This document shows positions 27,746-41,425 of a DNA stretch of 64,000 nucleotides, in pieces (within the stretch, counting starts at the first letter, position 1; each line of letters opens with the position of its first letter). The stretch covers positions 124,001 to 188,000 of the forward strand of contig NC_041778.1 in assembly GCF_900090045.1 (NCBI RefSeq), written 5' to 3'. Origin of the DNA: Plasmodium malariae. Lineage: Eukaryota > Apicomplexa > Aconoidasida > Haemosporida > Plasmodiidae. The notes beneath the pieces were generated by a model. It did not search any database, had not been told where the DNA came from, and saw nothing but the letters and a program-made list of their open reading frames with translations. A program made the position numbers and the translations under genes.

Positions 27746-28724
27746 ATGTATAAACAAAGAAATAAATCAGTCCTTTTTATTAAAATTTTTACATTTACAC
27801 ATTTAGTATGGATGTGGCAGTACTCAAGAAAGAAGTTTATATTACTATGCTATTAAATTTCTATAATTTTTCGTTATTATACTTATTCATTTTAAAAAGA
27901 ATATTTTCTTAATATTGAAATAATAAAATCTCCATAAATAATGAATATTTACAACAATTTTTAGTCAACGAATATTCTTAATGCATGGGATCAAAAAATT
28001 AACCAAAACAACATACAGTCCGCAGTATCTCGAAGAATGTTAATTGGAAAAGAATATTTAGAATTCCAAAAAGGACATTCATCTTTAAAAGAAAAAATAG
28101 CAGAATTAGTAAATGAAGACAATGATGAATTTTGTAGACGCATAAATGAATCCATCCAAGATAACAATTTTAAGGACCAATTTAATGAATTAATTCATGC
28201 TTCTGACAATTCTGGGGTAATGTATAATTCACTCGAATTAAACGACTATTTTAAAAAAAAAAATTGGTGAATTAGAATATGATGATACTTTTGAAGGAAC
28301 ACATAATGTAGAAGATTATAATGATGATTCTGAAACAAGTCATAATATGAAAAGAAAAAATTTTCATGAACATTTGAAAATAAATAGCACGGTAAAATAT
28401 AATCCCCAATTATAGACAATTAAATCATTAAAAAAAACAGATTCATATGGTCAATCAGAAATATTACACCATTTAAAACCTACTTTTTCAAATGATTATA
28501 AATTGAATGAAAGTAAAAGTAAATATAAAAAATTTGTAAACTTCATGTGTAGGCATAAAACATTGCCTAATGTCCTAGTAATCTTGTTAAGTATAATTTT
28601 ATTCGTACCAATAACAATAGATGTCCCTATACATACTTCCCTTGGAGCATTAATGCGAACTTATCATTTGTTTAATAAGAAGAAACGCAATAAAAAAAAT
28701 TTGTTTAAAACAAAACAATACTAA
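27746..28724 (+). pseudogene. exported-protein pseudogene, paralogue of the 48 kb gene
   Basis: A signal-anchor exon starts at 27746 (core FIKIFTFTHLVWMW). The first usable donor (GT at 27835) leaves 89 nt, out of phase with exon 2, whereas all intact paralogues have exactly 87 nt. Exon 2 would begin at 27965 with an RRMLIGKE export-like motif, then the acidic repeat block LKEKIAELVNEDNDEF...INESIQDNNFKDQFNELI, closely like the 48 kb gene. A poly-A run ending at 28263 shifts the frame, so the first frame ends at TGA 28268-28270. The shifted frame continues but meets an in-frame TAG at 28413-28415. Beyond it the same frame stays open to TAA 28722-28724, with a hydrophobic segment (VLVILLSIILFVPITI) and a basic tail. 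Two clear lesions and a suspect donor make it a pseudogene; the poly-A shift alone could be an assembly slip, the TAG less easily. Confidence 0.75.
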
Positions 28725-30544
28725 TACAAAATTTTTGGAATATTTGAATACAAAAAAAGTAACCTTAAATATACTTCAATTTAAAGTTGTAGTTTAAATA
28801 TCTCGAAGCAAATTTATATATACAAGAATTAAAAATATACGCGCTCCTATTATATTTTTAACATATGAACCATTTTCTTCATAGTTTTTTAAATAATAAA
28901 TTCTTTTAATACTATTTTGTATTCACCCAAATAAAAACAGCATATTTACATTTAAGCGGTTCATTTATTATATTATCAACATAACACATTTGTTATTAAA
29001 AAATACGCAGTGGTTTTTGTTTTTATTTATTTAAATCTTTTGTCTCAATATATTATGTTTTTTTGTCTATTATAGAATTGAGACAAATCCTGTTATGATT
29101 ATTTCATGGTTCTTATATACTTAACTCAGATTCCATTAATTCATTATTGATTTATCGCATTAAATTTATTTAAATACACTAATTTGATTACTCTTGCAAA
29201 TCTATTTATTTCAAACTTACATTATATGCTTGTATCCTTTCAATTATTTTAACATAACTAAACTGTTTATACAAATTAACATTTTACTCTATAATTTTTT
29301 AACTAAGAATACAATTTCACCATATTGGTAAAATATATGTTCCATATACATTTACTACTATTTATTTCTTTTAATATATAATATATTAAATTCGTAAACT
29401 CATATATATGTATATATTTGTGCTCTTTTCATGTTGCTAGCAAATTAAACAATTAACTTGGAACTGAGGAATCACAAATTAAAATATTAAAATTAAATAT
29501 TAATTCTTTGATATAATTATCATTTGACTATTCCTTCGTAATTTAATATATATCCAAATATATTATTATAATCTAATTTATATAAAATGTAAAAACTAAA
29601 TAGTATATCATTTATACACTAAAACATATATATACACGTATATATAATTTTTTAAATGACAAGTTGTTGCAATATACTATACATAATAATAATTAAATTA
29701 GTCCTCCTCTTATTACGAAAAAGTAATTTCTGATAAAATAAATAAATATGTATATGGGGGTATATACATATATATATATATTTTTTATACGTAAAAATTT
29801 TTTCTATATGCAAGTGTTATAATTTATGAAAGAGAAGGATTTGTTAAAATTAACAAGATGTAATAAAATTATTAACTTAATAAATACATCTTTTTCCTTT
29901 TATGATGTTTTTCTTCATAAAAATATAAATTATTAGTATTAAATATTATTTATAATAGTCCTTGAAACTCATAAACCAATTTGTTTACATCTTTCGTTCT
30001 TTTCATTTTTAATTTTGGGAAATTTAGATATTGAATTTTAATTATTTGCTTTCATTCTCCTATTAAATTATATTTATATATATATAATTTTCTTTTAAAT
30101 TTTCGTTTTTTTATTTCATAATATATATATAAGTATAATGTTTACAGTTAAATCTCTACTAATTATCTATGCCTCAAAAATTCCATATTAATTATGACGA
30201 ATTTTTTGACTTCGTACTTTTACGTAATTTTTTTCCTAGTGTATTATTAAATTCTTTTTTTTTAATTTTCTCAAGGTAAAATAACTCAAATAAATAATAA
30301 AATCCTCAAATACATGACATATCAAATAAAATCCATTTTAATCAAATAGTAACAGAAAACATTTTCTGTTTAAGTATACATTAGTAACCTTGGAAAACAC
30401 AAATTCAGTTATTGATGTAATAACATATTTTGAATGTTTTTTATTTATTTCCACTAAATACCTCATTAGTCCATTTTATAGCTGTACAAATCTAACATTC
30501 ATTATATTTATATACTCACTTTTGTTTAAATTATTTTGAACCAA
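28725..30544. other. A+T-rich intergenic
   Basis: 3' flank of the 28 kb pseudogene. No coding signal seen. Confidence 0.5.
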
Positions 30545-31010
30545 ACATTATAATATCATGTTCATCCCTCTTATTTACACGTAGTTTCCAGAAAATATTA
30601 AGAATATTTCTTGTGCATAGAATGTATTCCAAAGTGTTAATCATTTTATTTATTTTTTCTTTAGTGTATAAGCATCTTATGCAACAACGGTTTTTACGTA
30701 ATTTAAATGAGATTATTATTTAACTTCATCTTACTACATTTTTTTTTATGTATTTTCCTCATCAGTATTACATCACATAATATAATTACAAAGTCATATG
30801 TTATACCAGTTTTATCTTTGATTTCGCGAGCATTATAAGTTGACATACAAAAAGCATAATAGTTATTACATTTGGAATTATTATTCTTTACACAGATATA
30901 TTCCTTTTTACATAAGGTATATAAACTACTTAAATATTCTGTACATACTTATTATTATGAATCTTATATAATCTGATATCTGAATACATTTCGTGTGTAA
31001 ATTTAAACAT
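30545..31010 (-). pseudogene. PIR-like gene remnant
   Basis: Minus-strand reading from about 31010: HEMYSDIRLYKIHNNKYV in one frame. A second frame is then open from 30948 to TAA 30705-30703 and contains EYLSSLYTLCKKEYIC and KCNNYYAFCMSTYNAREIKD, a Cys/Tyr-rich stretch, plus a hydrophobic piece (FVIILCDVI). After a broken gap comes a tail-like piece, FWKLRVNKRDEHDIIM, near 30560. The order of Cys-rich block, hydrophobic piece and basic tail fits PIR proteins. No ATG-initiated frame over 60 codons exists, so simple ORF calling misses it. Confidence 0.45.
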
Positions 31011-32917
31011 TATCCTATAGTATGTTAAAATCATTTCTAAAAAATGAACAACTTAAAATCAAAAGATATACTTATTTAAAAATACGCATTTTGTATTAAT
31101 AGAAACAAAATATAAATAAATGCAATGAAAAATTGAGGAAGATATTAGTGTGATGTATAAAAAAAATTATAATAGAATTTCTCCTACCAAAATAATATTT
31201 TTCAACGCAGAAGGAAAATGCAAATAAATATTTAATCTTTACATTGTTCCTATTAAAAGTTACATTATCTAAAAAAAAACTATATCATGTACAGAAAATC
31301 CTCATTACAATAGAATTATTATTTCATGTACATATATAAATATTATTCAGAAAAAAGTACATAATTTCATAAAATGCTATAACGTTAAATGTTAACAAAA
31401 AAAAAGTTTAACAAGAATGTTAAATTTTTTTTCTTAAGAAAGTCAATTTTTGTATGCAAGTTTCTCCAAATATTGATCTTAACTCGTTACACACCTAAAT
31501 TTTTTCAGAGAAAAAAAAATCACATAAACTGTTGCATGGGATAAGAAAAACGATTTAAAATGTAATTAATGTGTAATAAGTAAAACAAGTATTACTCTTA
31601 GTTTTGAAAATTAATTTGTATTTAAAGAGAAATTTTAAAAAATTTAAATTTTAATTATGTAAAAAACTCGTAAATAAATTGCATCAAAAACTATACAATT
31701 TATTCTTAAACAATTAAACATATTATACAAAATATAATTTCATATTTTAATTAAAATATATTAGATATTTTAGCATTAATACAAGAATAATAACATTTCT
31801 AAGAACTTACATATATGTAATATAGACTTTCCTTTACATACGTTTATGATATTAAATAGTTTAAGACTACACTTTTCAAAAAAAATCTTAGTGATTAATA
31901 TAAACTCTATATTTTTGCAAAAATTTATAATCCTATTATTACTGCTCCGGTAAATTATCTGAGTAAAAACTCGTTATATTATTTATATTTAAATAACTGT
32001 TTCTATGTAACACTGTTATGGAAACAAATACATTAATACTTTGAAATTATGTATATTTTATTAAATTTGTAAATGATTTTTATCATATATATGTTATTCA
32101 ATTGAGTATTAACTATTTACCCCTGGACAACATGAGTAATTGTTGTTTAACTGTCAATATCAATTAACTCACGTTCAAAAATAAATTCCCCTAATATTGT
32201 TAAAAATGAAAAAGTACATTATCTCTTTATCATCATTTTTTTTATTGTAGTTATCTAAATAATGTTTGAAAAACAAATTTATATCCAACAATTATTAAAA
32301 TTAAAAAAAAAAAAAATTATAACATTGAATTCAAGGTCATTTAAATATTAACTACATTAATTATAAATTTCATCATGTACATTTAATTATTTTATTTTAT
32401 AAATAAAATAATCATGGTATATGTTGATTATATCGTACTTATGTAAAAATTCTAAAAATCTATTAATAAAAATGTTTTTATATGAAATATGATTTGAAAT
32501 ATATTATATTTTTCATAATAATTTTTTTACATAGATTATTTGTTAAATTTATTCTTAAAAAATTCATATGAAAAAAAAAAAAAAAAACATAGATTTTATT
32601 TTTATTAAATGTACAACATGATAATTTTAAATTAAAACAAATATATAATTTTTTTTAACAAATTCATCAAATAATTACAGCCATAAAAAAATAAAACAAA
32701 AAAAAATTATTACTGTTAAAAATATAAATTACTTCACTAGATCAATGAAATTGTATTAATTGAGATTTTATATTTTCAATTAAATGATCTCATATTTATT
32801 ACTGTGAAAATTTACATTAAACATATACAAACATAATATTATCAAATAAAGAACATATTTTTGTTCTAAATATTGAACATAATCAATTTTGCATTTTTTA
32901 AAAACACCAAGAATTCA

Positions 32918-32942
32918 TATATATATATATATATATATATAT
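32918..32942. repeat. (AT)n microsatellite
   Basis: Pure AT run downstream of the Lys/Glu-repeat gene. Confidence 0.85.
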
Positions 32943-33225
32943 GGATATGTCACGTTAAAATACTTCAAATGAATTTATTATAATACATAAGAAAATATAC
33001 AAACATGTGAAATGTTATGAATATTACACATTTTTTTTCACAATTGTGAATCAATATATATATATATTTTCTAAATTTTATAATTAAATTTATTTGTATA
33101 AAACAAGGGATTTTTCTAATGATATAATTTCATTAGACATAGAATTGAACTTAGTTACATAAAAAACATTTTTCTAAGGAGAGACGCATTCATTATAATT
33201 ATAATTCAACAATTATGTGTTCTTT

Positions 33226-35184
33226 TTATTCTACTTTTCTTGCTTCTGCTTCTATATCTGCATTTTGATTTCTTTTTGCCTCTTCTTTATCTCCTTTCCA
33301 TGCTTCTTCGCTTACTTTTTCTACTTTTGATTTATCTTCTTGTTTTGCTCCTTTTTTTTTTTCTTCCTTTGTTACTTCTTCATCTTCCTCTTCTTTTGCT
33401 TTTTCTTTTTTTTCACCTCCTTTTTTTTTTCCTTCCTTTGTTACTTCTTCATCTTCCTCTTCTTTTGCTTTTTCTTTTTTTTCACCTCCTTTTTTTTTTC
33501 CTTCCTTTGTTACTTCTTCATCTTCCTCTTCTTTTGCTTTTTCTTTTTTTTCACCTCCTTTTTTTTTTCCTTCCTTTGTTACTTCTTCATCTTCCTCCTC
33601 TTCTTTTGCTTTTACGTTTTTTTTACCCTTTTTTTTTCCTTTCTTCGTTACTTCTTCGTCATCTTCCTCCTCTTCTTTTGCTTTTACGTTTTTTTTACCC
33701 TTTTTTTTTCCTTCCTTCGTTACTTCTTCTTCATCTTCCTCCTCTTCTTTTGCTTTTACTTTTTTTTTACCCTTTTTTTTCTTTCCTTCGTTAATTCTTC
33801 TTCATCTTCCTCCTCTAATTTTGCTTTATCTTTTTTTTTACCCTTTTTTTTCCCTTCCTTCGTTACTTCTTCTTCATCGTCCTCCTCTTCTTTTGCCTTT
33901 TCTTTTTTTTTACCCTCTTTTTTTCCTTCCTTTGTTTCTTCGTCATCTTCCTCCTCTTCTTTTGCTTTTTCTTTTTTTTTACCCTTTTTTTTTCCTTCCT
34001 TCGTTACTTCTTCTTCATCTTCCTCCTCTTCTTTTGCTTTTTCTTTTTTTTTACCCTCTTTTTTTCCTTCCTTTGTTTCTTCTTCTTCTTCATCTTCGTC
34101 CTCCACTTTTGTTTTTCCTTTCTTTTTAACTCCTTTTTTTCCTACTTTTTTTTTTCCTTTCTTTTTAACTTCTTCATCTCCTTCTTTTTCTTCTTCTTCA
34201 TCTCCTACTTCTTCTTCTTCTTCATCTCCTTCTTCTTCCTCTTTATCTCCTTCTTCATCTTCTTCTTCTTCCTCTTCTTCCTCATCTTCTTCTCCATCTC
34301 CTTCAACACCACCTAAAAATTCATCAGCTTTTAATCCTATTTGACATACTAATCCACAGTCATTATCTTGTTTTGAACGTTGTCTGTATTTTTTAAACAT
34401 ATAAATAGCATTTACAATACTTAAAGTACCTGCTGTTGCTGCAACACCAGAACTCGATCCCATAGAAAGAACATTCTCAATAATAAGAAAAAAAATTGCT
34501 ACTCCAAAAAGTACTAGTGGTACAGCAAATGCTAAAAAGGCATTTTTTATAGCTTGATGTATTATAGTTCGTTTTTTAGAAGAATCAGTACATGTCTTGT
34601 ACTCATTTATACTAACATATACCTTATTTACATGTTTTTCAAAATATTTATTTATCCCACGAAGAAGTTTAGGTATAAGGGACACGCATATATTCCCTGA
34701 CGTATTACCTTTATTTTTTTTATCCTTTTTTCCTGACTTAACAACTTTAGTTTCTTTTTTAGATTTTTGTCCTGAATTATCACTTTTAACTGCAGGTGAT
34801 TTCTTTTTTGATCCTCCTTTTTTTTTTTTCTTCACCTTTTCTAATAATAATCGTTTAGTTCTATCATATAATTTTCTACCATCACTGCCCTTATTGTCTA
34901 AAGATTGATTAAAGATACACTATAAAGAAAAAAATATATTCTTATTATTTATATTATATTATAATTATTTACTCATTAAGAAAATATTCGCATATGTATA
35001 TATATATGGTACATGCATATACATATATGTGTTGTATATATAATATGAAGCAGCAAAAAAAATAAAAAGTAAATTTTCTGATATGTTATCATTAAACCTC
35101 ATTGATTAAATGAGAACATATAAAAATAAAAAGGATAAAGGTAAAAGTTTTAAAAAAAATAAAATATTTTATTTTTCCATTCAT
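33226..35184 (-). CDS. exported Lys/Glu-repeat membrane protein, frame interrupted in repeats
   Basis: Exon 1 (35184-35098, 29 codons) is hydrophobic. The intron is 35097-34920 and exon 2 starts at 34919. A canonical PEXEL, RLLLE, is at residues 52-56. A Lys-rich stretch follows, then a CVSLIPKLLRGINKYF segment and SINEYKTCTD. Two hydrophobic segments lie at about 155-177 and 186-204 with a small-residue (SSSGVAATAG) turn between them. Then comes KYRQRSKQ and a long low-complexity tail: first almost pure Glu/Asp, then alternating Lys and Glu blocks in 69-75 bp units. The frame from exon 2 stops at 33756 (about 416 aa) because one base is missing near 33777-33790. The alternative frame carries the same repeats on to a natural-looking end at TAA 33228-33226. 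Either the tail is truncated or a homopolymer error splits it. Paralogue of the genes at 41.4 and 58.9 kb. Function unknown. Confidence 0.8.
33391..33597 (-). repeat. 69-bp tandem repeat in the Lys/Glu gene
   Basis: Three near-identical 69-bp units begin at 33391, 33460 and 33529. Each encodes 23 residues in the gene's minus-strand frame, of the type AKEEEDEEVTKEG followed by KKKGGEKKEK. Diverged 72-75 bp relatives continue up to about 34100. The near identity of the three units suggests recent expansion by slippage or unequal exchange. Confidence 0.85.
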
Positions 35185-36000
35185 GTTGGAATTATTTAAA
35201 GTTTTGATATCTCCATGTAGATAAAAAATTTATTATATTTCAAAGGGTAGAGATAAAAGGGTATAGTTATTTGCATTTTTATTTTATTTTGTTTTATTTT
35301 TTAAAAAAGTATTAAATTCCTCAAATAAAAAGGAAATATAATGTATAAATAAAAGAAGATAATTTTTAAAATGTTTTTCTAAATATTTCCAGAAAAGTTT
35401 TATTTATAAAAGAAGCAACATTAACTAAAATGATTTTTCCTAGAACTATTTTTATTAATAGCTGTCAGAATATATTTATATATATATGTTAATAGTGTAA
35501 CAGAACTAATTGAAATTTTTGTTATTAATATTTTTCAAAAGAAAAAATAAAATGACTTGTTTCGTGAAGTTTTTATTTTATATATAAAAGAAAAAAAAAT
35601 ATATGTGACTTGAAGAGTTACGTATAACATATTATATTATTAGAAATGTAGCCATAAAAGTTTTGTGTTTCCTTATTAATGAATATGGTTATGAGGACAT
35701 ATATCTTTTAAAAAAATATTATTAACATAAATCCTTCTATGGTATATAATAGCACTTGAACAAGGGGAAAAAAAAAAAAAAATAAAACAACGAATTTTTG
35801 TTTATTGCACAAATTATAAGATATACCATGAACTAAATATAAAGGATATATGGCTTTTTTCTTTTTATACATTATAATATTTAAAAAATTGAACTTCAGA
35901 ATTTTATTCACGTACGAAATTTTTATATTTTATAAAAATTATAATCTAAATTAACTATTTATGTTTTTTTACAGTATTATTATACACAGAATATAAAAAT

Positions 36001-37559
36001 TTTTATGAAATTTAAAAAATAATATTTTACTTATTATTACGAAAAAAAATATTTCTAAATAATATAAAATTAACTTCTTTTCTTTTTTTCTCCTCTCACT
36101 TTTGTTTATTACTTCTTTCTTAATTTATTTTGGCTTTTTAGCTGAATTGTAGAATTTGGAAGGGGATAAAAATATTAATGTTTTTTATTTGTATAACTAA
36201 AAACTTCATTTTTATTTTTTTAATTTTTTATTGTTATAATTTATCTTAAAACTTAAAGATAAATACACTAAATATTTCTTTTATTATGCTATATTCATAA
36301 AGTACTATAATAATTATATTATATTTTTTTTTTTTGCGTTTTTATATTATTATATATAGAATAGTTCTAAATGAACAATCATAACGAACATATAAAAATT
36401 CTAGTTTGTTATAATTATTATGAATATATAATCTAAAAAAATAATTGCAACGTGCATGCACATCTCAAAGTGTAAAACTCCTGTAACATATTAAAGAAAA
36501 ATTATTTTAAATAATATATAATCATTACAAATTAGTATTAAAATTTTTATTATCCAAATTTTAATAATATTTAAATTATATAATGAAATTTATACTTTCT
36601 TATTTTAAATTATAAGGAATAATATATAATAATAGCATTCCTTCAAAAACAATACCTTCCTGTAAAAAGAACAAAGATGTAGTAACGTTTTTAACGAGTA
36701 TCACGTAGAATATTTATTCAACATTATGTTTTAAACAATGAAAGGTACATACTTGAGGCCCCATTTAAAATAATCTATTTTGTATTTAAAATTCATTGTG
36801 TATAACTAAAATTATTAATAATTTATGACAAATCTTTTAAATTTCATATAAACTCTTTAAAAATTTAACTGGAAAAAAGGGAATTATATCGCAACATATT
36901 CTAAAATATATAAATATATATTTATGTTTATATGCACGTTGAGAAATATAGAAAATTCATAGGAAAAAAAATGATAAACCTAAGGAGTTAATTTTTGAAT
37001 TTGAAGAACATTCATATTTGAATAATATATAAACAAATTAATTAAACATATGGATGAAGATATATACCATTCGTTGAAATAAATTATCTAGCATACAATA
37101 CTGTTGAAATATGAGTAGAATGGCATATATCTCATTAATAAAAATGAAAAAGTTTTAAATAAAATATTTTATGCTTAAGAAAGAAATGAATTTTAAATAT
37201 ACATTTCAACAATGAGTGTATATTTAAATTGTGATGTTTATATATAACATGCATTATAATAAATACCACTTGAGACATATTTATCGATCACTCACGGTTA
37301 CATATCAAGTCATCGACATAAGTGGAGGAGATAAAATTAAAAATTACAGCTCATAATTGATGCAGAGGTTGAACTGTATTTTTATATAATACCTGAAATA
37401 TAAACACAAAATAAAATATTTTTTTTAATATATTTATTCTAAAATATACTTTTTTATTGTTACTTTTTCACAGGTAATTCAGACCATTATGATTAAATAG
37501 TCAAAATGCCCATCTTACAATTTATAATAAAAATGACAAAAAAACTTAAAATTTAAACA
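36001..37559. other. A+T-rich intergenic between copies A and B
   Basis: A small G+C-richer patch near 37275-37370 is open for about 28 codons on the plus strand but shows no recognisable motif. Confidence 0.45.
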
Positions 37560-37996
37560 GGAACGGAAATAGTGTAAATAATACTGCAAAAAATAAATAT
37601 ATATATAATAATATTACATTAAAGCCAAAAATTAACCCTAAATAAAATTACATTTACATTAATTTTCAATAATATTTGTATTCTATATGTATTCTAATTT
37701 TATGAATTAACCTAAAGATAGTAATATATGCACAATATTGTTATTAATCTGTTAGCTATTATATTTCAAATTAAAATTTTATGTATATATATCAACATAT
37801 ATTAACCCCGATACTGTAATTGTTGTCAACTGATATTAATTTCGAACTTCGTTAAATTTTAATCCGTGAAGAATGTCTTAAAATACTAGGAATTTATGTA
37901 GCAATATAACAAACACAAGAATCAATCAAAAAAGTTCCTCGTACGTGCTAAAAAAAAAAAAAATTACGTGCATTAGAAAGCATTTATTACACTCTT

Positions 37997-38310
37997 TTCG
38001 TTTTTGTTTTTTTTTTTTTTTTTTTATTTGTATTTTTTCATGTTTTTTTTTGTATTTTTTCATGTTTTTTTTTGTGATTTTTTGTTTTTTTTTTTGTGAT
38101 TTTTTGTTTTTTTTTTTTTGTGATTTTTTTTTTTTTTTTTTTGTGATTTTTTGTTTTTTTCTTTAGGGTTTTTTTTGTGTTTTTTTTTTTGATTTTTTTT
38201 GTGTTTTTTTTTTGATTTTTTTTGTTTTTTTTTTTGATTTTTTTTTTTTTTTTTTTTGATTTTTTTTTTTTATTTTTTTTGCTTTTTTTTTTAGTTTTTT
38301 TTTGTTCGTA
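37997..38310 (+). repeat. T-rich low-complexity tract
   Basis: About 310 bp of T runs of 6-17 bases, split by single G, GA, GTG or GTGA. Early units repeat as TGTATTTTTTCATGTTTTTT-like words, later ones as TGATTTTTTTTG-like words. The open frame across it (37945-38166) is an artefact of the missing A residues. Confidence 0.85.
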
Positions 38311-41300
38311 CTATATCTGAATCACCAGAATTTTTATAAGAAAAATTTTATAATACCTCATATTTTTTATTTTAACATTATCTCACGTATTATATAAACG
38401 AAAATTTTGAATTAATGTATAATTATACATAATCCAGTGAATCGAGGAAATTATGTTTTATAGTACTATTTAAAAAGTGAAAATAAAGAGTGATTGTCTT
38501 ATAAATTATAGTAGTATACGGAACACCACCTAATATAATACATTTATATAATCATTAACAGTTCATTAATCATTCTATATAAGAATATATAATTATTTTC
38601 TAATTTTGTTTACGGTTCGTATACAATAATGAATTTCTAAAACTATTACTTCTATAAATATATATCTCCTACTATTTTAAATATTACTCGTATAGATATT
38701 ATTGTTAAGAATAAATGTAATAAGGATTTATGTTATTCCTAAATCCTTTTCATTATTTTAATACGAACAAGACATATTAATATTTTGATTGTTTCAAATA
38801 GTATCTTATATGAACACCTAATATTTTATTTATGTATTTTGTATGTTTTTGTATCCAAATTAAGGAAGCAATGGGTTATAAATACACAGTAAAAATACAC
38901 ATATAAATGAATTCTTTTAAATTTAGAATATGCACAATTGATTAGATTAGTCGTACGTATTTTATAAAATTATATATTTTTAGTATTTTTTAAATAATAC
39001 TGTATGAAGATTATTTTAATTAATAATCTTTTTGCATACCATATTTACCAAAGCATTTATATTATTGTATTTTCATATCTTCATTTTTTATACATATGAA
39101 ATACGTACACACATACTATAATTACATAAAACTACAAAAAGAGAAGGTTTTGTATTCCGAAAAAATAAAAAAAGTTATCAGACAAATTCTTTATAGCTGT
39201 AATTATTAAATATTAGAAAAAATAAACATCAAAAATATATTAAAAAAACATATATTAAAAATGTTTTTAGGGTGGTAGACCACTTTTTGTGAACAGTTCT
39301 TATAATATTAACCTTAATTTGTCTAGCTCCAAATTAATTTTTTTAAAACTAATAAAATGCTTAAGCTGTCGTATAAGTAAAACTATTTAATATATAAGTA
39401 CTGAGTAATAACTAAAATCAGTTTTAATCTTAAAATTTGGGTTTACTAAGAATTTACAAAAGAGCAATTTTAAAAATACTAGAATTGGAATCTACGAAAA
39501 ACTATTAAATAAACTGGATGCAAAACGACACAATTTATTCTTAAAAAATTAAACATTTTATACAAAATATAATTTAATATGTTAATTAACATATTTTATA
39601 TATTTTAGTATTAATTTAAGCCTAATAAAGTTTCCGTGAAATTATATATATACTACATGGATTTTCTTTAACATACACTTATGTTCTTAAAAAGAAGAAT
39701 GTTACAATTTTCAAAAAACTTGTAGCTATTAATATAATCTCTTTATATTTTTTTATATATTTAAGATCCTGTTATTTCTCTGATAAGTTGATACAGCAAA
39801 AATTCAATATAGTGAAAAAGAAAAAATAAATGTCTCTATATAATGTTGTTATAGAAAAAATATATTTATCCTTAATATTTATTTATACATATTATTTAAT
39901 TAGTTCAATTTCATTGAATATTAATTATTTATTTTTACTTAGCGGTTACTGTATAATTCAGCTTAAAATAAATAATTCTTTTATGATGCATGCAACTAAT
40001 ACATTAGACTCTAATGTTAATTCAAAAATGCATTTGTTTAACTCTGTTAAAAACAAAAATGTAGAGTAATATCTGTTTTCTATATATATTTTTTAAATGC
40101 AAAAATTTAAACTATTTATGAAACATATTTATATCCAAAAATTACTAAAATTAATAGAATGACAAATTAGCTTTAACCCCTTCATTTAGTTATAAAACTG
40201 TACGAATGCAGAAAATTATAATATCCTATTACTGATTCATTTCTAAAAGTAAAACCATATTAGTATGTATTTATACTTTCATACTTAAACTATGCAAAAA
40301 ATCAAAAAAATCTATTAAAAATATACTTATATGATATAACTTTTGAAATGTATACTTCTCATAATATTCTTTTTGGAACGATTATTTCTTAAGTTTACAT
40401 TTGACCAAAAAGAAAATGTTAAAAAAAAAAACAAAAACGGATTTAATTCATTTAAATGAAGAAAGAAAAGTTAATTTCAAAGTAAAACTAAAACATTAAA
40501 TTTATTTAAAAATTTCTTAAAAAAACCACTTACAACCATAAAAAAAAAGAAAAAAACGAAAAAAAGCATGATTAATATAAATATAAATTAATTACATTAT
40601 TAAATGAATGAAATATAAATTATAATTTTACATATTAAATTAAATGAGCACATAATCATTATTATACAAATTTATATGAAATAAGTGCACATAATTTTTA
40701 TATATAAAGCACATATTTTTATTGCGAATATAATTTATTATCAACTTCACATTCTTATGGATCACAAAAAAAAAATACATATATTATATATATATATATA
40801 TAAACGTTAAGTAAGAATACTAAATTCCTCAAAAAAGTACATTACAATAAGAAAACGCATATATAAATGTGCGAACCGTTAAAATTGTTATATATAGATT
40901 TTTTTATTTATGTATATCAATATATATTTAAACATTATCTATGTTGCATAATAAAATTCATAAGTATATCAGAAGTGATTATTTTAAGCACACAATTTTA
41001 TCAAGTATATTGCAAATCTTCATTAGATACATGAAAAAAAATTATTTCTGAAAGTACTATATTAATTATAATTAGTTTTTAACTTCATTTTCACGTATTT
41101 TAAGAATTATACGATAATATAAATGACAATAAAAAAACTTAAAATTGCTAGAATGCAATTGTATCTGCTTGTGTATAAATAACATCAATTATAACATCTT
41201 TTAATGCAATAAAATGTAAAACATAAATAGGCACGTATAAAATGAATGTAAGACCAGAAAAAAAGTATGCCCTTTAGTACAGATGTTAAAGCGTTAATCC

Positions 41301-41425
41301 TGAATGCTGAATGTTTTAAAATTTTTTTCTGCTCAATTTGGTATATTTCATGTATATATATATAATGGAATAAATCCCCATATATTATAGTTTATAAAAA
41401 AAATTATTTATCTTTGCAAAAGTTT

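Larger units (their letters stand above)
31270..36000. repeat. segmental duplication copy A
   Basis: By-eye similarity to copies B and C. Around 31660-31760 the run CAATTTATTCTTAAACAATT and its flanks match 39510-39600 and 57230-57320. Around 35520-35600 and 35810-35930 the sequence matches the C flank at 60970-61060 and 61250-61370. The Lys/Glu-repeat gene lies inside. Boundaries are approximate. Confidence 0.6.

Noticed and set aside
33340..34344. 334-codon plus-strand frame rich in Phe, Ser and Leu, with related frames at 33240-33794 and 33821-34129
   Set aside because: Exact antisense of the purine-rich Lys/Glu repeats; a pyrimidine-rich strand rarely has stops. The minus strand has splice sites, export motif and membrane segments.
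37945..38166. 73-codon Phe-rich frame
   Set aside because: Produced by the T-rich low-complexity tract.
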